DNA of 64,000 nucleotides from Zygnema cylindricum (Eukaryota; Streptophyta; Zygnematophyceae; Zygnematales; Zygnemataceae): positions 176,758 to 240,757 of the forward strand of contig JBBHKE010001710.1 of the NCBI GenBank assembly GCA_037447655.1, read 5' to 3'. Numbering within the stretch: the stretch's first letter is position 1; each line of letters starts with the position of its first letter. A model generated the notes under the pieces. It made no database searches, was not told where the DNA came from, and saw only the letters and a list, made by a program, of their open reading frames with translations. A program made the translations under genes and the position numbers. Shown one piece after another: positions 1 through 10,712 of the stretch.

Positions 1-298
1 CAGTAGATAGGAGTTATTAGAGAGAATCAAGACTTAGAAAATTTTGGTAGGTAGTCACCTCTCCCTTTGAGAGTTTGTACAAATTGGCATTTTTACTGCC
101 TCATAACTTATCGGTTGGTTGGCCGTTTTCAGTGATTCTTTTTGCTACGGACTCAGGGGAGTCCACGCTGCACAATGGTGCAGTCAAATTGTCAGTTTGC
201 CTTCTTGGGAAGCAGTGGTCGTGGCTTAAAGTGGGTTAGTTAAATACTATCTAGAGGTTTCCTGTATTCTGTAGTCCAATGGAGGACACAGAATTGCA
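1..298 (+). repeat. E1 5' LTR, 3' portion
   Basis: Repeats 5380-5677 and ends in TTGCA, just before the primer-binding site. The last 20 bp contain the gag start codon (279), so the LTR supplies the first six full codons of gag. Confidence 0.93.
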
Positions 299-3200
299 GG
301 TTATGGGCCCACCCTCTAGGGTGCCCACCTTCAATGGATCTGGGTTCATCTATTGGGAAGCCATGATGATGGGAGCTTTGTGTGAAAAACGATACTGGGG
401 TATCGTCACTGGACAAGTGAAACGTCCACCTTCGGGAACTCCACCAGGATTTGGGGGAGTAAGGTTTTCTGCAACAACGGCTGCCTCAGCGGAGGAGGCA
501 GATGATGGGGACAGCAGTGTGTCCAAAAAGGAGAAAGGGAAGGAGACATCCCTCACTCCTATTGCCACAGTATCGGGAGCGGCGACCGTGAAGACCGTGG
601 AGAACGATACTCAAATGTGGGAGGATGTAAACATGGCTCCCAAGAACTTCATTTGAGGCACCTCACTCAAGGTTTGGCCACTCCTCATCTTCACATTTAC
701 AAGGCCGAGAAGTTGTGGGAGAGTTTTGTGGAGATTTATAGAGCTGGAACTATTCAGGAGCTCCAGTTGGCTGAGCAAAAGCTATTAAGTTACACTTACA
801 AAGGAGGAAAGATGTTAGATTACTGTAATGATCTTTCTTGTTTGTATATGGAAATGGAAAGTGCCGGGTGGATAGGTACAATGAAAATGAAAGTTAACAC
901 CCTTATCATGAAATTACCAAATGAGTTCGAAAACTTAGTGTACCGAGTACAGGGAATGCCTGATAGTTCATAGAAATGGAACACAGTAGTCAGGATGATA
1001 CTTGTGCAGGAAAACACAATGGAGATTAGGAGAGGAGGAAAGAGCATTCAAGCTCTAGCAGTAGGAGGGGACCGATGGGGAAAGGACCCAAAGAAACCTT
1101 ATAGAGGGGAAAGAGATCATTCAGGGGGACAAAGGCCCCCAAAGGGTCTTTGTCATTTTTGCAAAAAGCCGGGGCACTTTATTGCAGATTGTGTCAAGCT
1201 ATCAGAGCTGAGGCTCCAAGAAAACCGTGGAGGGGGTTCTTCCGGAGGGAAGAAAAAGGCACTTGTGGTTACAAAGGTGTCAGGAGAAACCGAGGATGAG
1301 TCCTCTGAGGAGGATGGGGAGCTTCTTCTTGACGAGAGTTTGGAGGAGAAGGAGATTCCTCGGAGGCAGAAGTGTGCCCTTGGAGCCATCCGGGAAGCTC
1401 CACAGGAAGGATGGATCATCGACTCAGGTGCATCCATGCATATGTGTCGTGATAAAGAACTCTTCAATAAGTTAAGAAAGATTCCTACTGTAGAGATAGA
1501 GTATGGGGATGGGAGAGTGGTTACTACAGATCTAATGGGATCAGTAGATCTGAAAGTCTTAGTGGAGGGTAAGACGTCCATACTTACATTCTCAGATGTA
1601 CTTTACATTCCTCAGCTGAGTAAAAATCTTGTCTCTACGTTTGTGTTAGATGACAAAGAGTTTGATACTTTCACTAAAAAGGGAGTCTTTACAGCTAAGT
1701 ATCGGGATAAAGTTTACTTTATAGCAAATAAGGGTAGCCAAGGAATGTTTAGGCTTAACTTGAGTAATGAAAAGAAGAATGCTTACTATGTTGGTGTTCC
1801 TAAGGTGATGATTTGGCATAAGCGGTTGGGGCATGTGCATTTTGATAGGTTAAGGGAAATGAAAAAGCTTGGGGTAGTAGATGGCATTCAATTTGGGGAT
1901 AATGAAATAATGGATATTTGTAGTGGTTGTGCTCAAGGTAAGGCTCACAGACTTCCCTTTCCCAAAGCTGCCACATATAGAGGTGAGAAAGTGTTAGATT
2001 TGGTCCACACAGACATTTGGGGACCTGCAAAAGTACCTTCGGTTGGAAAAAAGAGGTTTATGATGACAATAACTGATGATTGGTCTAGATACTCTAGAGT
2101 CTACTTTCTGAAAAATAAGTCTGAAGCATCAACTTACTTCAAAGAATATAAAGCATGGAGTGAGAAATTGCATGAAACCCCTATTAAGAGGATAAGGAGT
2201 GATAATGGGGGGGAATATACCTCTAACCAGTTTGAGGAATATCTGAGAGATGAGGGAGTGCAACACCAGAAAACTGTACCATATAACCCGGAACAAAATG
2301 GGGTAGCTGAGAGGTTGAATAGAACACTAGGAGATAGTGCATGCAGTATGTTGGCAGACAAGAAAATAGGAAAGAGATTTTGGGCAGAGGCAATGAACTG
2401 TGCCAACTATATTAAAAATAGAGTCCTTACCTCAGCTGTAAAGAATGTGACACCTTATGAGAGATGGGTTGGAAGGAAACCTGATATCTCACACCTTAAA
2501 GTATTTGATAGCCAAGTTTACAGTCTTGACACGGATAGGAAAAACTGGAAACTAGATGCTAAGGGAAAACCTGGATGCTTTGTGGGATATGATGAAGATG
2601 TTAAGGGATATAGAGTCTATGACTTAGCAAAGAAAGATATCATTCTGGTCAAACACTTAGTTGTCATGGATGAAGGGAAGTCATTTGACCCCTTCAAATA
2701 TACAAAGAAGATAAGGATCAGATTTGAGTCCGAAAGTGAGGAGAACTCGGTCGTCCCCGAAAGGGACATGGGTCACACCGTGATTACAGATTCAGGGGAG
2801 ATCGAAGATAAAGGAGACTCACCGGAAACCTCGCATACTCCCATGGACTTTGAGGAGATAGAAGAAGCGGGACAAGAACCGGTTTCCATCGACATGGGAG
2901 CCGATGAGACAATGAGAAGAAATCCACGACTTCCATCCATTCCAGCTTCGAAGTTCGAGGGAGGAAGGAGGAGCAGCAAAAGGATACATGAAAAACAAGC
3001 TGCTCATAAGGTAACTAAGCTATCTCACCCAGATGAGCCTCAGTCTTACTTAGAGGGAGTGAATAGTCCAGAGAAAGAAAGATGGATTAGAGCCATAAAT
3101 GATGAGATGGCTTCTATCATGGAAACAAATACTTGGGAACTAGCGGATTGCCCTCCAGACAGAAAACCTATTGGATGTAAATGGGTATTTAAACTAAAAC

Positions 3201-4627
3201 TGAACCCATATAATACAATTGAGAGGTATAAGGCTCGATTGGTAGTGAAGGGGTTCACCCAAAAAGAGGGGATTGACTATGAGGAGACCTTTGCTCCAGT
3301 TGTTCGATTCCCATCGGTAAGGATTCTCCTCAGTTTGGCCGCAGCGGAAGACATGGAAATACACCAGATGGACATTAAGACTGCTTTTCTTAATGGTGAG
3401 TTAGAGGAAGAAATTTCTATGAGGCAACCCGAGGGGTTTCTGGAAGAAGGAGAAGAAAGCAAAGTCTGCAGGCTCATAAAGTCCTTATATGGACTGAAAC
3501 AGGCTCCCCGACAGTGGAATAAGAAACTAGATGAGTTTCTCACCGATCTGGGATACATACGGATCAGCTCTGACCATTCTATCTATATGTTTGAAGATGG
3601 GAATGGTGTCATTTTTATTGCATTTTATGTGGATGATATGCTCGTGTTAAGTAAGTCTTTGGAGAATATCAATAGGCTAAAGAGAGATCTTAGGGGCAGA
3701 TTTGATATGAAGGATTTAGGGGAGGCAAAATATATTTTGGGGATCCAAATGGAGAGAGATAGAGGGAAGAAGATTATCAGACTTACTCAGAAAGAAGCAA
3801 TAGGTAATATGCTTGAGAAATTCCAGATGGAAAATGCTAACAGTTGTACCACTCCCATGGACTTAAAAAAAGTAAGTGATGGGAGTGTTGAAGGAGGAGG
3901 GATAATCTTAGATGATCAGATGAGTCCAGAGGATAGAGAGTTCATGAAGTCTATCCCTTATAGACAGGTCGTAGGGAGCTTAATCTATTTTATGAACTGT
4001 ACCAGGCCGGACATAGCGGCAGCAATTGGAGTACTCAGTAGGAGTCTTAATGATCCTAGGAAGAGAGACTGGGAGGCAGCCAAGAGAGTCATGTGATATC
4101 TGGTTGGAACCAGAGAATTATGGTTGGATTTGGGAGGGGAGCACACTGATATCACCACTTGGAGTGACGCCAGTTATGGGGATGCACCTATGAGAAGATG
4201 CACTTCTGGATATGTTTTGTATGTGGGGGAAGGTGCTTGCTGTTGGAGCAGTAAGCAACAAAAGGTGGTTGCTCAGTCTACTATGGAGGCTGAGTGTATG
4301 GCCACTTGTTCTGCTGTAAAAGAAATAATGTGGGTGAAATTATTGTTACAAGAACTGGTATTTATGAAAGAGGGAGTGCATGAAATTTTTTGCGATAACC
4401 AAGCTGCAATTGCAATTGTAGCCAATCCAAAACACCATTTCAAAGCAAAACATATGGACATAAGTTTGAGCTTCGTAAGAGAAAAAGTTGAAAATAAAAT
4501 TTTAAATCTTGTGTATAGACCTGATGAAGAAATGGTGGTTGACATGATGACCAAACCTGTGTCCTCTCCTAAACTAAAATATTGTCGGGAAAAATGCGGG
4601 TTGAAAGAAAAATTAAAATTAGACTAG
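279..4627 (+). pseudogene. gag-pol: E1 gag-pol polyprotein, three lesions
   Basis: The ATG at 279 lies in the LTR. Domains read in order: gag N-terminus (MEDTELQVMGPPSR), zinc knuckle CHFCKKPGHFIADC near 1151-1192, protease DSGA at 1421-1432, GAG_pre-integrase HHCC (WHKRLGH) near 1813, and integrase D (2012), D (2201) and E 36 residues on, a D-35-E spacing. RT carries Y-V-D-D at 3626-3637. RNase H has TWSDASYGD, and CDNQ near 4390. Lesions: a 1-nt deletion near 654 giving a TGA, TGG to TAG at 971-973, and CGA to TGA at 4094-4096. Otherwise all catalytic residues are present. Clearly copia; probably dead, but only recently. Confidence 0.93.
299..313 (+). other. E1 primer-binding site, internal initiator tRNA-Met type
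   Basis: GGTTATGGGCCCACC directly follows the LTR. Its reverse complement matches the anticodon arm of plant initiator tRNA-Met (recalled from memory, 15/15), not the tRNA 3' end. The usual plant copia site TGGTATCAGAGC is absent. The site is also read as gag codons for roughly V-M-G-P-P. Confidence 0.8.
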
Positions 4628-4640
4628 AAAATAAGGGGAG
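4622..4640 (+). other. E1 polypurine tract
   Basis: GACTAGAAAATAAGGGGAG directly abuts the 3' LTR. The same block recurs before the 3' LTRs of E4, E5, E9 and E11. It would prime plus-strand DNA synthesis. Confidence 0.85.
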
Positions 4641-4843
4641 TGTTGAAATTTATAGAGTTCTACAGTATTTTCTAGGTTTAAATATGTTTTTTATAAAAGG
4701 AAAGAAAAAGGACGGGCAGCCTGCCTCCACCTCCGCTCTCTAGCTCCCATATTGTTGTAGTCACTGAAGGTAAGAGAGAGAGGTTGATCCATGGCTGCTT
4801 TAGTTCAACAGACATCTATTTTTAGTAGGTTACTAAAAATATA

Positions 4844-4928
4844 CTTGACGGACCAAAGATTTGATCGCGTTACCTGCGGTTCGTCAAGTTAACCGGTAGC
4901 GGTCAGCTTTATCCTAATAGACTAAGAC
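4844..4928 (-). other. tRNA-like domain in E1 3' LTR (antisense to element)
   Basis: On the minus strand it reads as a tRNA D-arm-like stretch (TAGTCTATTAGGATAAAGC), then a T-arm-like stretch containing GATCAAATC. The inverted repeat CTTGACGGACC (4844-4854) with GGTTCGTCAAG (4878-4888), 10/11, forms an acceptor-like stem around the T-arm. Too degenerate to be a tRNA gene. Confidence 0.6.
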
Positions 4929-5191
4929 CAATGCTAAGTGCTATGGTATGTGATAGATATATATTTAGTTTGCGTGAATAAAATTCATTTAACTAGAACT
5001 TTATACGGCGTACATAGATTCAGTTTTATAAAGTACGTCGTACGACGCTAATTCGAAACGAATACCACGCATTTTATTTCGACATCGGAACAAATGTCAC
5101 GCAAGTATTTATTACGGCTAAGATTGCGTTTCTCATAAAATCAAACGGCGCACATCATCGCCGAAATCCCGGAGTGGTCACTTTGGCGTTT

Positions 5192-5221
5192 TGTGACGTG
5201 GCATGACCTGGAGCCACGTGG
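5192..5221. promoter_or_regulatory. G-box cluster in E1 LTR
   Basis: TGACGTGGC and, about 15 bp on, the palindrome CCACGTGG. The ACGTG-bearing pair recurs at the same LTR position in S1, E2, E3 and E4 with some decay. Plant bZIP and bHLH factors bind CACGTG, so light or stress responsiveness is possible; this is inference. Confidence 0.45.
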
Positions 5222-5677
5222 AGAGATGACATTCGGTCATAGGAATTCCGAGGAACGTACGGACGAGTGAAAAGCGGACACGCGTCCACTTAATAGCCTT
5301 GTCGTACATAGGCCATACAAAAGGTACATCGGCAGTAGTACTTTTGTGTACGATACAGTAATCTGATTGGTCCGTACTTCAGTAGATAGGAGTTATTAGA
5401 GAGAATCAAGACTTAGAAAATTTTGGTAGGTAGTCACCTCTCCCTTTGAGAGTTTGTACAAATTGGCATTTTTACTGCCTCATAACTTATCGGTTGGTTG
5501 GCCGTTTTCAGTGATTCTTTTTGCTACGGACTCAGGGGAGTCCAGGCTGTAAAGAGGAGAAGTCAAATTGTCAGTTTGCCTTCTTGGGAAGCAGTGGTCG
5601 TGGCTTAAAGTGGGTTAGTTAAATACTATCTAGAGGCTTCCTGTATTCTGTAGTCCAATGGAGGACACAAAATTGCA

Positions 5678-6301
5678 GAACCTACCTGGGTTCGCGACTT
5701 AAATAAATACAAGGTATCGAAGCGTCGCCGATACAACCGAGAATCGCGATTCGGCGCCAAACAATACTTCGCGTTGATAATTACAAAATTGCGTGCATAC
5801 GCACGAAACGAAACATATTGCACGAAACGAAACCTATCGCACGAAATATTTCAAGAAATCGCGATGCGTCGCCAAACCGATACTTCGCGTCCATACTTCG
5901 AAAATCGCATACCTGCGCACAAAATGAAACATATCGCACGTAATTAGCAATATCAATGAAACGTGCACGCGAATTGCGTACACGTCATAAATAAATGAAT
6001 CGGCGTGAAATCGCACGTGCGAACGAAACTTATATATGCCTTCCAAAATATCGCGCGTGCATGCATAATATCGTGCGCGCACGTCGGGTAACTCCCGTGC
6101 GTGCACGATATCGTGCATGCGTGCGAAATATCGTGCACGCGTGCTACCGATACCACACGGCATGAGAATCTTCGGAGAGCTCGGAAAGACGTCTGGAAAG
6201 AGAGTATGTGGACGAAAACGAGATAGTGGGTTTTCCTCCTTCACTCGGCCGAGAAAGGGCTCTCGTGGCGGTACAATCGGCTCAAAATCCACCGAAATCT
6301 A
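5678..6301. other. No gene; repetitive ACGAAAC / CGTGCG-rich stretch
   Basis: No coding pattern is seen. ACGAAACGAAAC and TCGTGCRYGC words recur (for example 6040-6140), and these resemble the termini of M1 (41282 on) and the fragment at 18468. It may be an old relative of that DNA element. Confidence 0.4.
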
Positions 6302-6482
6302 TGTTGAAACAACTAGTTTTATTTGGGTATTTTCTACGTCTAAATAGATTAGCGGAAAAAAATAAGAAGAGTGCATGCAGCCTGCCTCCATCCCTTCTCT
6401 CTAGCCCCCATACTTGTTGCAGTCACTGAAGGAGAGAGATAGTGATGGATCCATGGCTTCCTCTGCCAATAGGTAGGACTAA

Positions 6483-6502
6483 AGAGTGACTTAAGTCACT
6501 CT
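6483..6502. repeat. 20-nt perfect palindrome in LTR S1
   Basis: AGAGTGACTTAAGTCACTCT, identical at 15967, 22918 and 40536 in three other LTRs, always just upstream of the tRNA-like domain. Confidence 0.8.
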
Positions 6503-6510
6503 TAAAAAAT

Positions 6511-6590
6511 GGTTGAGTCCGGCAGGACTCGAACCTCCTACTTGCAGAGCGCGGCGTAGTTGTCAGCTCTAACCAGTCTGTCGTAGAAGT
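6511..6590 (-). other. tRNA-like domain in S1 (B-box and partial A-box)
   Basis: On the minus strand it reads CTGGTTAGAGC (second half of a Pol III A box) followed, about 30 nt on, by GGTTCGAGTCC (a perfect B box) in an AGGAGGTTCGAGTCC context. It lacks a pairable acceptor stem and a normal anticodon arm, so it is tRNA-derived rather than a tRNA gene. Confidence 0.65.
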
Positions 6591-7283
6591 ATGTTTAGTT
6601 ACATAGGGTTTGATACCTATTTAAACTTGTTTACGGTCTTTAAACCGATTAACTAAAATATGAACGAAGGAACATAGAAGTAGTTAATATTGAGTGTGGA
6701 CGTCATTTTGCACGAAACAAATGAATCGGATATTTGTTTCGACGGCTAACATTCAATGTCAGATTTAATCCTACGACATACATCGCTGCCAAGATCCCAG
6801 ACTGGTCACTTTGGCGTTTATGGACGTGGCATGACATGGCGCCACCTGGAGGGATAACATTTGGTCGTAGGAATTCTGAGGAACGTACCGACGAGTGAAA
6901 TGTTGACACGCGTCTATTCAACGGCCTTGTTGTACACAAGTCGTACAGAAATGATATCGGCCGTAGTACCTTTCTGTACTTTATATTAATGTGATTGGGT
7001 GGTACTGTAGTAGATAGGGGTTGTGAGAGGGAAGTAGGACTTAGCATATTTTTAGACAGTCACCTCTCCTTTGGGAGCTTTGTATAAGTTGGCATCTATG
7101 CCACCTCATAACATATCGGCTGGTTGGCCGTTTTCAGTGATTTTTTTTGCTACGGACTCAGAGGAGTCCACGCTGCACAAAGGTGCACTTAAACTGTCAG
7201 TTTGCCCTCTTAGACATGAATGGTTGTGGATTGAAGTGGGTTAGTTAAAAGTTATCTAGAGGCTTATTAAATTCTGTAGTCCA

Positions 7284-7976
7284 ATGGAGGACACTGAATT
7301 GCATCGTGAAGTTCCCGTCCTAGAGGAGGAACCAGACTAGTTTTTTCCTCCCCACGTCAGAGATGAAGCAATAGATGGTTTCCGACCAACGCCGGCGCAT
7401 TACATCCCGATGGAGGATTAGCCTGATTATTGGCGTTATAGGGAGCCTCGACCCATCGACCGGTGGTTGAACCTCGTCCCAGAAATCTTTCACATCCCTT
7501 CGGATGTCCCGGCCCACCAAACATGGTTGTACATTGCATCTTATAACCATGCTTCGAATTCCCCCAACATTAAGCATTTTCAGCCTAATGATGACGGATT
7601 CACTTCGGTTGTCCGTAGAGTGAACGGATTTGAGATTGATGTGCCGTAATTATAGCGCATTTATCATCTTTGGGACCCATGGTTATTCACTATCCTTCGT
7701 CGTGCAATTCGTACTCTGGCCCTAAATGCATTTTTAGATGCTCGAAGTGCGATTTTATAGCGCTTCCGGAATGTACAAGTGTGACGAACTTTTCTTTGAT
7801 AAATTCCGAGGGTTTCACATGTCAACGAGCCCCCTCCACCACCATAAATAGAACACTTGAGGAATGAGGTTGAACTTCTCAATCGCCAGGTGGCGGCTCA
7901 AGAAGTAGCGATGATTGGTGTTCGTTGGTTGATTCGTAATTTGAATCAAGAGCTTATAGAGGTTAGGCGATGTTGA
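7284..7976 (+). pseudogene. Decayed ORF of unknown family, fused in frame to LTR start codon
   Basis: From the LTR ATG at 7284 one frame stays protein-like for about 230 codons to TGA at 7974-7976, broken by about nine stops but no obvious frameshift. Readable parts include DYWRYREPRPIDRWLNLVPE, IYHLWDPWLF, and a C-terminal heptad-like region (LRNEVELLNRQVAAQEV). I do not recognise the family. It may be a captured host or transposon ORF, or chance adjacency (a one in three frame match). Confidence 0.5.
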
Positions 7977-8323
7977 TGGGAGATGATGAAGGTCATATGT
8001 TTGCCTTTCATTTGACGGAGAGGTATCCTAATTTCTCTTTCACCCTCCATTGTGTGCCCTATTATTTTGCTCTTGTTTTTCTTTGACTATACGTGTATGA
8101 ATTTTGTGTTTCAATTCGCTTTACCCATCTTATGGACGTTTTATTATTGTTAACCGTTTTTAGTGTTTTGCTACTATCACGTTTAGTTCTGATACTCTTA
8201 ATTACCGGTTAAACAATGAGAAATTGTCGTCGCTGGACGGATGATGAACTTGCAAAAAATCATGTGTAGTCCACAAACGCTAATATGTCAAGGGATACAA
8301 TGGGAAATAAATGTGACGTGACT
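7977..8323. other. No gene seen
   Basis: AT-rich stretch between the decayed ORF and the P1 hairpin. No ORF, repeat or RNA gene could be supported. Confidence 0.4.
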
Positions 8324-8356
8324 TAATTAGCGACGAGAATTAGTCGTTGCTAATTA
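8324..8356. repeat. Left hairpin flanking P1
   Basis: TAATTAGCGACGA and TCGTTGCTAATTA form a 12/13 inverted repeat. The same core (TAATCAGCGACGA) forms the hairpin at 20789, so the pair likely marks subterminal repeats of the interrupted transposon. Confidence 0.5.
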
Positions 8357-8478
8357 TGTTACATCAACATTTTGTTGCTGATTTTTGTCGTTCATCATAA
8401 AATCATGGGTAATGAAGCTACATGGATTTTGAAACTTATTCTTTATATATTGTTTGTTTCCTTGTTTATTGTGTACAG

Positions 8479-9678
8479 AGTATAAAAAAGCCAAGCGATG
8501 GTGGGTAGAAAGGAGGTCCATGCTCGATGGGATAAGAGAGACAACGCTTACATTTTCAACTTTGAGTTTTGGGAGGATATCGGTGGCGGTTACCAAGGCA
8601 TTACTGGGACGAGGACGCAAGGAAGCAACCTGGGTCACGGTTATATACGAGGAGTTAATAGAGGATTTTGAACAGTTTAAAAAAGGTGGAATCAAGATGT
8701 CCACCGCAATTCTCGTGGACATCGCACGGGACATAATAAGACGAAGGAGAGAAGAGTACGACCCAGAATGGTTCAATAATGATGGGTTCGAAACACACCC
8801 AATAATCAATAAAATGTGGATGCAATGGTGTTTAGAAAAGCACAACATTGTTTTGCTTGCACATAAAGGGAAACTAGAATGTAGTCTTGAGAAAGAGGAC
8901 TACATCGAGCGAACCGTAACCTCCTACATGGGCGTACTTAAACGATGTTTTGAATACGGTAAGCCACGCTTGATTATAAAGTTATTATGCCAATTTTTTG
9001 TTTATTTGTATTGAGTTTTCATTTTATATTATTTCCTACTTAATGACATATACTCACCAAATGTTAATTTGTTTATTTTCGGTTTGTTGTCGCATATATA
9101 CCAGGAATTTTTAATGAAGATATCGTGGAAAACATGGATGAAACACACGTGATCGTCAACTAAGACAATGGGAAAACGTTGGGGTTTCAAGGGGATGATG
9201 TGGTGAAATGTGCCGACGTCGCCGGAGGAGGTGAATCTATGACTCTTATGGTTAGGAATCAGAGGTGGGGTGAACGCACGAATCGAGAGCTTGATGATAA
9301 TTTTTGCAATTCGTGCACGGAGTTACCCGATAGGAGGTTTCTTGGACATCGTCCGGGATGAGTATTTTCTCTATACTCAAATTTTCAATATCATTATGTT
9401 GCACGATTTTCCTTTCACGAAGATTTATCTATGTCTTAACCCCTCTAGGACAAATGTATGCAAGCAGTATGAAGTTTTAACTATTTTATGATTGTGGTCC
9501 ATTATGTATGTTTTGATACAATGGTTTTCCCACAATGGTTCTGAGAGACGAGGGCTTATCAAAGGAACCGGTTGGGACGACAAAAAATCATGTTCCTCGA
9601 CAATTGTGGTGGTCATAATATGTAAGAAGACTTGGAGCGAGTTCTAGAAGCGAAAAACACAATTCTCTATTTCTTCCC
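8479..9678 (+). pseudogene. P1 part 1: pogo/CENP-B-like DDE transposase, with intron
   Basis: The first exon (after a possible acceptor TACAG at 8478) gives an HTH-type N-terminal region containing DFEQFKKGGIKMSTAILVDI, INKMWMQWCLEKHNIV and DYIERTVTSYMGVLKRCFEYG. A GT-AG intron (8959-9104) follows. The second exon gives ENMDETHVIVN, with the first catalytic D in MDETH, then TLGFQGDDVVKCADVAGGGE. DNCGGHN near 9595 carries the next acidic residue. Lesions: a stop after HVIVN, a frameshift near 9256, in-frame loss around 9360-9540, and TAA near 9620. The ORF stops at the E2 insertion and resumes at 19956. The motif set resembles a DDE_1/pogo-type family best known to me from oomycetes, but also found elsewhere. 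Confidence 0.75.
8959..9104 (+). other. Intron of P1
   Basis: GTAAGC at the donor and TATACCAG at the acceptor. Removal joins FEY-G-IFNEDIVENMDETH in frame, matching the expected order in this transposase family, so the intron is well supported. Confidence 0.7.
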
Positions 9679-10712
9679 TGTTGAAATTAATAGATTTCTA
9701 CAGGATTTTCTAGGTATAAATATGTTGGTATAAAAGGAAAAAATAGGACAGACTCGCTTGCCTCCACCTCCTCTCTTTAGCCCCCATACTTGTTGTAGCC
9801 ACTGAAGGATAGAAAGGTGGTTGAACCATGGCTGCGTTAGTTCAACAGACAATTATTTTTTAGTAGGTTAATAAAAAGACAACTGACGGACCCAAGATTT
9901 GATCCCGATACTTGCAGTCCGTCAAGTTTGCCGGTAGAGGTCAGCTTTATTCTATTAGACCAAGAGCAATGCTAAATGCAATAGGTTGTGATAGATATAT
10001 ATTTATTTAGGAGTGAACAAATTCATTGAGCTAAAACTGTATACGACATGCATAGATACACTTTTGTCAAGAACGAATTACGATACCATTTCGAAACGAA
10101 TATCGCAAATTTTTTGATAGCGAAACAAATATCGCGGAAGTATTTATAACAGTTGAGATTTCATTTCGGTTCATATCCAACGGCGCACATCATCGCCGAA
10201 ATCCCGGAGTGGTCACTTTGGCACTTTGTGACATGGCATGACCTGGCCCCACGGGGAGAGATCGCATTTGGCCGCGGGAATTCCCAAGAACATACAGACG
10301 AGTAAAAAGAGGGTACGCGTCCGCTTAATAGCCTTGTCGTACATTTGTCGTACGAAAGATACACCGAGAGTAGTACTTTTTGGTACGGTAGAGCAATATG
10401 TTTGGTTTGTACTTCAGTAGATAGGAGTTATTAGTGGGAATTAGGACTTAGTGTTTTTAGATACAATCCCCTCTCCCCTTGAGGGTTTGTATAAAATAGG
10501 CATCTTTGCCAACCCATAACTGATCGGCTGGTTCGCCGTTTTCAGTGATTCTTTTTGCTACAAACTAAAAGGAGTCCAAACTACGGGGGGGGTGCAGTCA
10601 ACTCGACAATTTGCCTTCTTGGGCAGCAACAGTTGTGGCTTGAAGTGGGTTAGGTAAAAATTATCTAGAGGCTTCCTTTTTTCTGTTGTCCAATGGAGGA
10701 AAATGAATTTCA
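9679..10712 (+). repeat. E2 5' LTR
   Basis: TGTTGAAATT to GAATTTCA. Contains a tRNA-like domain (minus strand, 9884-9966) whose acceptor-like inverted repeat TGACGGAC (9884-9891) / GTCCGTCA (9917-9924) is perfect. Confidence 0.9.
9884..9966 (-). other. tRNA-like domain in E2 5' LTR
   Basis: An 8-bp perfect acceptor-like stem encloses GGGATCAAATCTTGG (minus strand, T-arm-like). A D-arm-like stretch TAGAATAAAGC lies beyond it. Confidence 0.6.

Larger units (their letters stand above)
1..5677 (+). mobile_element. E1: Ty1/copia retrotransposon (lineage A), 5' end outside window
   Basis: Order seen: LTR (partial), PBS, gag, protease, integrase, RT, RNase H, polypurine tract, LTR. Integrase before RT defines the Ty1/copia order. 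The 298 bp of 5' LTR in the window align without gaps to 5380-5677 with about 9 mismatches by eye (about 97% identity), so the insertion is fairly recent. Target-site duplication cannot be tested because the left end is missing. Confidence 0.95.
4641..5677 (+). repeat. E1 3' LTR (1037 bp)
   Basis: Runs from TGTTGAAATT to AATTGCA. It contains the block shared by all lineage-A LTRs (CATACTTGTTGTAGTCACTGA then CCATGGCT), a tRNA-like domain, a G-box, and an ATTGG box (5367-5371) upstream of the presumed transcribed part. No 5-bp duplication can be assessed. Confidence 0.93.
6302..7303 (+). repeat. S1: lone lineage-A LTR (1002 bp)
   Basis: Starts TGTTGAAAC, ends GAATTGCA, and carries the conserved CCCCCATACTTGTTGCAGTCACTGA block. 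No primer-binding site follows and no second LTR is near. Flanking pentamers (ATCTA left, TCGTG right) do not match, so one side was rearranged after insertion. Its gag-type ATG at 7284 is in frame with the following ORF. Confidence 0.85.

Noticed and set aside
6511-6590. Functional tRNA gene on the minus strand
   Set aside because: A and B boxes are recognisable, but no proper acceptor or anticodon stem can be formed and the unit recurs within LTRs.
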